From NCBI GenBank assembly GCA_938029515.1, contig CALJAQ010000063.1:1-11015 (forward strand): a stretch of DNA of 11,015 nt, given 5' to 3'. The notes below the pieces were generated by a model. The model searched no databases. It saw only the letters and a program-made list of their open reading frames with translations, and was not told the DNA's origin. Position 1 is the stretch's first letter. Each line of letters starts with the position of its first letter. The position numbers and the translations under genes are program-made. This document shows, piece by piece, positions 6,760 through 11,015 of the stretch. Source of the stretch: an uncultured Nitrososphaerales archaeon. Its GTDB lineage: Archaea; Thermoproteota; Nitrososphaeria; Nitrososphaerales; JAAOZN01.

Positions 6760-6981
6760 CTATTCAGACTCAGCTGCAGCCCTGCGCTTGACAGATGCGC
6801 TTTTTATTGTCGGTGTATACGCGCCATATCTTATGATCTCTAATGTGTAGTCGGTTGAAAGTTTGACGCCACATTTGTAGCATATGCCACGCTTCATCTT
6901 TAGAACTTCTCTCGGGGAGGTTAGATCCATACCCCAGTATAGCGTTTCACCACAGTTGCCGCAGATGGCTTCGAAGGGCAT
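6760..6981 (-). CDS. small zinc-ribbon protein, function unknown
   Basis: A 73-residue protein with two cysteine pairs, C7-x2-C10 and C34-x2-C37, spaced as in a zinc ribbon. The pairs are separated by a basic stretch (REVLKMKRG), and the protein ends in a basic, probably flexible tail (KSASVKRRAAAESE). The spacing and basic character suggest nucleic-acid or protein binding. I do not recognise a named family. The ATG at 6981 is clear. It is the gene directly upstream of glyS on the same strand, 39 nt apart. The 90-nt gap upstream holds no gene; a weak ATAATG about 28-30 nt before the start could be a TATA element. Confidence 0.75.
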   Translation of the reverse strand: MPFEAICGNCGETLYWGMDLTSPREVLKMKRGICYKCGVKLSTDYTLEIIRYGAYTPTIKSASVKRRAAAESE

Positions 6982-7021
6982 ATGTGTGTAAGGGGTGGTA
7001 AAGGCTACATTATCAGTTTAC

Positions 7022-7044
7022 GTGTCACCTAAGTTTGTGTTACC
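7022..7044. repeat. imperfect 8-bp direct repeat upstream of the zinc-ribbon gene
   Basis: GTGTCACC (7022-7029) and GTGTTACC (7037-7044) are direct repeats with one mismatch and a 15-nt period. They lie in the 90-nt intergenic region between the dUTPase-like gene and the zinc-ribbon gene. They could be an operator for the zinc-ribbon/glyS unit, or chance. Confidence 0.3.
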
Positions 7045-7071
7045 TTGGTTAATTAATGTTAAGTTACATCT

Positions 7072-7404
7072 TTAGTAGCCGCTTTGCGCCCTCTTTCGGT
7101 TCACAGAGTTCTTTGCACGATATAGGTTTAATATATCGTTTGGCGTTAGGTTTATCTCTATGCAGGCTTGTACGAGGAAGTGTAGGATGTCTATTAGCTC
7201 CTCTTTTGCTCTCTCCACTTCGAATTCTTTGAACGCCTTCCACCACTTCCAGGCTGTTAGGTCTTGCAGCTCTGCTGCTTCATGAATTATGGCTGTGCAG
7301 AGAGCTGAGATACGCTTCTCTAGGCTCTGGGGGTAGCGCTCGAAGCTAAAAGCCGACATATACTCTTTCTGCAGCCTGAAGATCTCTTCTAATGCATCCA
7401 CCAT
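7072..7404 (-). CDS. dimeric dUTPase/MazG-like all-alpha NTP pyrophosphohydrolase
   Basis: A 110-residue all-helical protein. It carries the metal-binding ExxE...ExxD pattern of the MazG/dimeric-dUTPase superfamily: E42 and E45 (HEAAELQDL), then E69 and D72 (EELIDILHF). It also has an AWKWWK segment (51-56) and a C-terminal YRAKNSVNRKRAQSGY (95-110) that resembles the dUTPase_2 signature. The family cleaves (d)NTPs to (d)NMP and pyrophosphate. Whether this one prefers dUTP, dCTP or damaged nucleotides cannot be told. The start ATG at 7404 is preceded by a good Shine-Dalgarno sequence (GAGGCGA) that overlaps the stop of the upstream gene, so it is translated from a polycistronic mRNA with the 103-residue protein, 11 nt away. 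Confidence 0.85.
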   Translation of the reverse strand: MVDALEEIFRLQKEYMSAFSFERYPQSLEKRISALCTAIIHEAAELQDLTAWKWWKAFKEFEVERAKEELIDILHFLVQACIEINLTPNDILNLYRAKNSVNRKRAQSGY

Positions 7405-7407
7405 TAA

Positions 7408-7416
7408 GTCGCCTCT
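7408..7416 (-). promoter_or_regulatory. Shine-Dalgarno sequence overlapping the upstream stop codon
   Basis: Read on the minus strand, TAAGAGGCGAC contains the stop of the 103-residue gene (7418-7416) followed by GAGGCGA, which resembles the archaeal GAGGTGAT with one mismatch. It is placed 5 nt before the ATG at 7404, so termination and re-initiation may be coupled. Confidence 0.5.
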
Positions 7417-7727
7417 TAGCCGTATGGCTCGCTCTTCGCATCTTTAGCTTGCTGAGTTGGTTGAATCTGCTCTTTAGGTAGACGATACCTTTTGCCTGGA
7501 GGGATTATGATGATTTTGTTTGATACAGTTATGTTGTAGTGAGGTGAACCGTCTGGGTTTTTGTAGTTGATCGCAACACCCGCTCTATCTATATCTACTC
7601 TGATCTTGACTATAGCGCCGTCCTCCAGCCTAAAGACTACGGTGTCGCCCCCCACCGGCTTGCTTTCAAGCAGCTCAAACTCTATATCCCCACTCAAACC
7701 TACTCTGTAATAGGCTACTTTACACAT
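7416..7727 (-). CDS. hypothetical protein, beta-rich with a charged tail
   Basis: A 103-residue protein I do not recognise. The first 80 residues alternate hydrophobic and charged positions (KVAYYRVG, DIEFELLE, TVVFRLEDG, IVKIRVDI, VAINYKNPDG, IIIIPPG), as in a small beta barrel or sandwich. The last 20 (PKEQIQPTQQAKDAKSEPYG) look disordered. It has one cysteine (C2), no transmembrane segment and no signal peptide. The ATG at 7727 is clear. It is divergent from elp3 and shares a 59-nt gap with it; a TTATTTTAA box (7751-7743) about 20 nt upstream is slightly close for a leaderless start. The next gene downstream (dUTPase-like) is 11 nt away, so the two are likely cotranscribed. Confidence 0.75.
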   Translation of the reverse strand: MCKVAYYRVGLSGDIEFELLESKPVGGDTVVFRLEDGAIVKIRVDIDRAGVAINYKNPDGSPHYNITVSNKIIIIPPGKRYRLPKEQIQPTQQAKDAKSEPYG

Positions 7728-7742
7728 ACCGATAAACTTAAC

Positions 7743-7751
7743 TTAAAATAA
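7743..7751. promoter_or_regulatory. AT-rich element in the elp3/hypothetical divergent gap
   Basis: TTAAAATAA is the only TATA-like stretch in the 7728-7786 gap. It is about 20 nt from the minus-strand ATG at 7727 and about 40 nt from the plus-strand TTG at 7787. It could serve elp3 with a short leader of about 14 nt, whose AGGAT (7777-7781) is a weak Shine-Dalgarno match. Confidence 0.35.
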
Positions 7752-7786
7752 CCCAAGCCACTAAAAGCTCAATAGCAGGATACAGG

Positions 7787-9388
7787 TTGCAACCCGAAGC
7801 CAAAACAACGGAGGGGAGCAGAGCGTATGAAGCGGCGCTTAAAGATCTAGCCCAGATCATTTCATCAGAACCAAAGCTAACGGCAAAGAGGCTCATCCAA
7901 CACCAGAAGGCTGTTTCAAAGAAATATGGATTAAATAGGCTTATAGGATTAAGACAAATACTAAATGCACTACCTGAGGAGGAGCTTAAAAGGTGGAGTG
8001 GGCTTAAAATCAAGCCGGTGCGAAGTGCGAGTGGAATCGTGGTTGCCGCTGTTATGGCTGCACCTCACCCCTGCCCCCATGGCGTCTGCATCTACTGCCC
8101 AGGCGGAGTAGAGAAGTGTACACCACAGAGCTACACCGGATTTGAACCTTCATCAATAAGGGCTAAGGAGAACTTCTACGACCCCTATCTGCAAGTTAAT
8201 ACTAGACTGAGGCAGCTAAAGCAGATAGGGCATAGCGTTGATAAGGTTGAGCTGGTGATAATAGGCGGCACATTCACCTCTTTACCAGAAGAAGAGCAGA
8301 TTAGATTTGTTAAGGGCTGCTTTGACGCATTAAACGGAAAGCCTTCAGAGACGCTTGAGCAAGCGTTGACTAAAGCTGAGCACGCTAAAATAAGAAACGT
8401 CGGCTTCACCGTAGAGACTAGACCAGACTACTGCAAAGAGGAGCACATCAACTTGATGCTCAGCTACGGGGTCACAAGAGTTGAGATAGGAGTTCAGACA
8501 CTCGATGACGAGGTCTATAGATTTGTTAACCGCGGACATTCAGTTAAAGATGTAGCTGAAGCTTTCCAATTAGCGAGAGATGCCGGCTTAAAGATAGTTG
8601 CCCACATGATGCCAGGCTTACCAAAATCGGATGTAGAGAAAGATCTTAGCCACTTTAAGATGCTCTTTCAAGACCCTCGGTTTAAGCCAGATATGCTTAA
8701 GATATATCCAACAGTCGTGACAGAAGGCACTCAACTCTATAAACTCTACCTAAAAGGGGAATATAAGCCATATAATCTCAGCGAAGCTGTAAATCTGCTT
8801 TCCTCAGTGAAAGCTGTCACACCGCCTTGGATTAGAATCATGCGTATACAGAGAGAGATACCGGCAAGCCAGATAGTAGCAGGCGTCAAAAATGGCAACT
8901 TAAGAGAAGTCGTGCAGCAAGAGATGAGGAGAAGAGGGTTAAGATGCAGGTGCATAAGATGCAGGGAAGTAGGGCTTAAGAACGTAAAGATAAGCGAATC
9001 TGAAATCAAACTGCTAAGAAGAGAGTATGAGGCAGCTGAAGGGATAGAGCTCTTCCTATCATATGAACATCCTCCAACAGACACAATTCTAGGCTTTATC
9101 AGAGTAAGGATTACATCAAATAAAGCCCATAGAGGAGAAGTGAAGAGTGAGAAGACAGCTCTTGTGAGGGAACTTCACGTATACGGTGAAGCCCTACCTT
9201 TAGGGGTTAGGAGAAAGAATGCTTGGCAGCACAGAGGCTTAGGAAAGAGACTTCTCTCTAAAGCTGAAGAGGCGGCGCAAGAATTTGGCTGCAGAAAGAT
9301 TCTGGTAACGAGTGCTATTGGGGTACGCGCTTACTATGCAGTACAAGGCTACAGACTAGAGGGGCCTTATATGGCTAAGAAGGTATGA
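7787..9388 (+). CDS. elp3: Elp3, tRNA wobble-uridine radical-SAM acetyltransferase
   Basis: A 533-residue two-domain enzyme that starts the cm5U-type modification of wobble U34 in tRNAs, using acetyl-CoA and a 5'-deoxyadenosyl radical. The radical-SAM part has the [4Fe-4S] motif C96-x4-C101-x2-C104 (CPHGVCIYC, then PGG), followed by IIGGTFTSLP (158-167), RVEIGVQTL (231-239) and HMMPGLP (273-279). A zinc-linker motif with C387, C389 and C392 (CRCIRCRE) leads to the GNAT-like acetyltransferase domain, whose acetyl-CoA loop is Q481-x2-G484-x-G486. It ends with GYRLEGPYMAKK, the usual Elp3 ending. The start codon is probably TTG at 7787, because no ATG lies near it in frame. The other Elongator subunits (Elp1, Elp2, Elp4-6) are not in the window; archaeal Elp3 is known to work alone. 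It converges on sudA with a 6-nt gap. Confidence 0.97.
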   Translation: MQPEAKTTEGSRAYEAALKDLAQIISSEPKLTAKRLIQHQKAVSKKYGLNRLIGLRQILNALPEEELKRWSGLKIKPVRSASGIVVAAVMAAPHPCPHGVCIYCPGGVEKCTPQSYTGFEPSSIRAKENFYDPYLQVNTRLRQLKQIGHSVDKVELVIIGGTFTSLPEEEQIRFVKGCFDALNGKPSETLEQALTKAEHAKIRNVGFTVETRPDYCKEEHINLMLSYGVTRVEIGVQTLDDEVYRFVNRGHSVKDVAEAFQLARDAGLKIVAHMMPGLPKSDVEKDLSHFKMLFQDPRFKPDMLKIYPTVVTEGTQLYKLYLKGEYKPYNLSEAVNLLSSVKAVTPPWIRIMRIQREIPASQIVAGVKNGNLREVVQQEMRRRGLRCRCIRCREVGLKNVKISESEIKLLRREYEAAEGIELFLSYEHPPTDTILGFIRVRITSNKAHRGEVKSEKTALVRELHVYGEALPLGVRRKNAWQHRGLGKRLLSKAEEAAQEFGCRKILVTSAIGVRAYYAVQGYRLEGPYMAKKV

Positions 9389-9394
9389 CTAAGG

Positions 9395-10795
9395 TTACCA
9401 TCCTACCCCCTTCTCTATGTATAAATCTATGGCTTTCGCCGCCTTCTTTCCGGCAGCCATAGCGGCTATAACCGTTGCCTCTCCGCTCGATATATCTCCT
9501 CCAGCGAATACCCCTCTTCGTGAAGTTCGCCCATCACCATCCACGATAATATTTCCGTGCACGCCGATCTTTAAACCCTCTGTAGTCTTAGGTATAAGTG
9601 GGTTTGGGCTTTGACCTATTGCTACTATAACGCAGTCACATTCTAGAATGAAGTTTGAGTTAGGTATTGGTATAGGCCTCCTCCTGCCAGATTCATCTGG
9701 TTCGCCGAGTTCCATCCTTATGCACTCTAAGCCCCTAACCCAGTCATCCCCAACTATTTTAACTGGGTTTACGAGGAAATCAAATTTAACACCCTCCTCT
9801 TTTGCGTTTTCTATCTCCTCCCTCCTAGCCGGCATCTCAGATTCACTTCTTCTGTATACTACGTGAACCTCTTCTGCACCCATCCTCAGAGCCACTCTTG
9901 CAGCGTCCATCGCAACGTTCCCACCGCCTATAACAGCAACCTTCTTACCCACATGTATTGGGGTATGATATTTAGGAAACTTATACGACCTCATCAGATT
10001 AGCTCTTATAAGAAATTCATTAGCTGAGTATACCCCGTTTAGATTCTCTCCCTCTATCCCCAAAAACTTTGGTAAGCCAGCTCCGCTGCCGATAAACACA
10101 GCATCATACCCCAAGTTAAACAATTCATCTATCGTCAACGTCTTACCTATAATTACGTCGCACACTACTTTCACACCGAGCGACTTCACATAATCCACTT
10201 CTTCCTGAACGATCTTCTTAGGGAGCCTAAATTCTGGAATACCATACATGAGTACTCCACCAGGAGTATGTAAGGCTTCGAAGATTGTGACATCATACCC
10301 CATCTTCGCTAAGTCTGCTGCACACGTGAGACTTGCAGGCCCAGACCCTACACAGGCTACTCTACCCTTCTTTACAGACGCCACTTGCTCTACTTTAACA
10401 CCCTGCTGTCTCTCATAATCTGCAACAAACCTTTCAAGTTTACCTATTGATATAGGCTCCCACCTTCTACCCATAACACAGTACTTTTCACACTGGGTTT
10501 CTTGTGGGCAGACTCTACCGCAGATGGCAGGTAAGCTATTCTTCTCCTTTATTTTTCTGATGGCGCCGCCGAAGTCGCCTTCTCTTAACAGTTTTACGAA
10601 GCTCGGGATGTCGACGCCGACTGGGCAGCCTTCAACGCACTTTGGATCTCCACATTGTAAGCATCTACTTGCTTCTTCAACAGCTTGCTCTGGCTTATAT
10701 CCTAGAACGACCTCATTAAAGTTCTTAACCCTAACTGAAGGGTCTTGTTTTGCTATTGGAACCCTATTCTTCTTAATCTCTTTCTTACTCATCAT
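9395..10795 (-). CDS. sudA: SudA/NfnL flavoprotein subunit (often annotated as GltA)
   Basis: A 466-residue iron-sulphur flavoprotein homologous to the glutamate synthase small subunit, sulphide dehydrogenase alpha (SudA) and NfnL. The N-terminal [4Fe-4S] region has C45-x2-C48-x4-C53-x3-C57, followed by C92, C96, C102 and C106. An FAD-binding GSGPAS (150-155) precedes a substrate-channel motif MYGIPEFRLPKK (183-194). The NAD(P)-binding GGGNVAMDAAR (290-300) is followed by R315 and R316 (YRRSE), which suggest NADPH, and the FAD-closing AGGDISSGEATVI (431-443). Its ATG overlaps the upstream SudB stop by 4 nt (ATGA), which points to an NfnAB/SudAB-type complex that moves electrons between NAD(P)H and ferredoxin. 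A homotetrameric NADPH glutamate synthase role, the usual annotation, fits less well because SudB is adjacent. Confidence 0.93.
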   Translation of the reverse strand: MMSKKEIKKNRVPIAKQDPSVRVKNFNEVVLGYKPEQAVEEASRCLQCGDPKCVEGCPVGVDIPSFVKLLREGDFGGAIRKIKEKNSLPAICGRVCPQETQCEKYCVMGRRWEPISIGKLERFVADYERQQGVKVEQVASVKKGRVACVGSGPASLTCAADLAKMGYDVTIFEALHTPGGVLMYGIPEFRLPKKIVQEEVDYVKSLGVKVVCDVIIGKTLTIDELFNLGYDAVFIGSGAGLPKFLGIEGENLNGVYSANEFLIRANLMRSYKFPKYHTPIHVGKKVAVIGGGNVAMDAARVALRMGAEEVHVVYRRSESEMPARREEIENAKEEGVKFDFLVNPVKIVGDDWVRGLECIRMELGEPDESGRRRPIPIPNSNFILECDCVIVAIGQSPNPLIPKTTEGLKIGVHGNIIVDGDGRTSRRGVFAGGDISSGEATVIAAMAAGKKAAKAIDLYIEKGVGW

Positions 10796-11015
10796 GATGC
10801 TGTGAGAACCTCCTTTTCCTGCTTCTCATACATTCTTAACCTTCCCATCAGCTGTTTAAAGTCAACTAAATGCCCATCAAATTCTGGGCCGTCTACGCAA
10901 GCAAACTTCACTTCTCTTCCTACCTCTACTCTACATCCTCCACACATACCTGTGCCATCAACCATTATCGGGTTTAGGCTGACTATGGTCTTCACCTTTT
11001 TCTCCCTTGTTATAT
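10792..11015 (-). CDS. sudB: SudB/NfnS FAD-[2Fe-2S] subunit, C-terminal part, N-terminus beyond the right edge
   Basis: The frame is open to the right edge and carries the last 73 residues of a ferredoxin:NADP reductase-like subunit. Residues visible at the edge continue upstream of the GTG at 10995 (ITREKKVKTIVSLNPIMVDG), so the gene does not start there. The [2Fe-2S] cluster motif D-GTGM-C-x2-C...FACVDG is present. In Pyrococcus sulphide dehydrogenase this type of cluster has three Cys and one Asp ligand, and the Asp is present here. The stop (TGA at 10794-10792) overlaps the ATG of sudA. The N-terminal FAD- and NAD(H)-binding domains are outside the window. Confidence 0.9.
   Translation of the reverse strand, partial: ITREKKVKTIVSLNPIMVDGTGMCGGCRVEVGREVKFACVDGPEFDGHLVDFKQLMGRLRMYEKQEKEVLTAS

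Noticed and set aside
8940..8965. TAAGATGCAGG direct repeat, 15 nt apart, in elp3
   Set aside because: It is in frame and explained by the repeated Arg-Cys-Arg of the zinc motif CRCIRCRE.
10792..10995. A complete 67-residue gene starting with GTG at 10995
   Set aside because: The frame continues without a stop to the right edge and the upstream residues match SudB, so this is an internal GTG of a partial gene.
1..11015. CRISPR array, tRNA, rRNA, insertion sequence, phage or defence genes
   Set aside because: No repeat array, cloverleaf-like sequence, transposase or nuclease motif was seen in the gaps or coding frames.

Overview
The window looks archaeal and is packed with housekeeping and small accessory genes. 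The evidence is a glycyl-tRNA synthetase of the archaeal/eukaryotic type, a stand-alone Elp3 carrying a CX4CX2C radical-SAM motif, a SudA/SudB (NfnL/NfnS-type) pair, and several start codons about 25-28 nt downstream of TATA-like boxes, as expected for leaderless archaeal mRNAs. TTG start codons are also likely for two genes. A lineage within Thermoproteota (Nitrososphaeria/Bathyarchaeia-like) is my guess, with low confidence. I see no rRNA, tRNA, CRISPR array, transposase, phage gene or other mobile element, and no gene-free stretch longer than about 115 bases.

Layout from left to right: a minus-strand cluster (transcribed right to left) of ubiD-family decarboxylase, RidA-like protein, ferritin and a DUF917 protein that runs off the left edge. 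Divergent from it is an SdpI/DUF1648 membrane protein (+), which converges on a GNAT acetyltransferase (-). Divergent from that is a DUF92 membrane protein (+), which converges on and overlaps the glycyl-tRNA synthetase (-). Upstream of glyS on the same strand are a small zinc-ribbon protein, a dimeric-dUTPase/MazG-like pyrophosphohydrolase and an unrecognised 103-residue protein. Divergent from these is elp3 (+), which converges on a SudA/NfnL flavoprotein (-). Its SudB/NfnS partner lies upstream of it and runs off the right edge.

How the genes work together: translation and tRNA quality (glyS, elp3), nucleotide-pool cleaning (the dUTPase-like protein), NAD(P)H/ferredoxin electron exchange (sudAB), iron storage (ferritin), and possibly isoprenoid metabolism. 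The isoprenoid link is that some archaeal UbiD-family enzymes are anhydromevalonate-phosphate decarboxylases and DUF92 is the family of plant phytyl-phosphate kinase; both links are inference. I did not find a convincing new multi-gene system. The best leads are a RidA-fold protein that lacks the substrate-binding arginine, the ubiD-ridA-ferritin-DUF917 gene cluster, one TATA element placed almost equally far from two divergent start codons, and three convergent gene pairs with no room for terminators.
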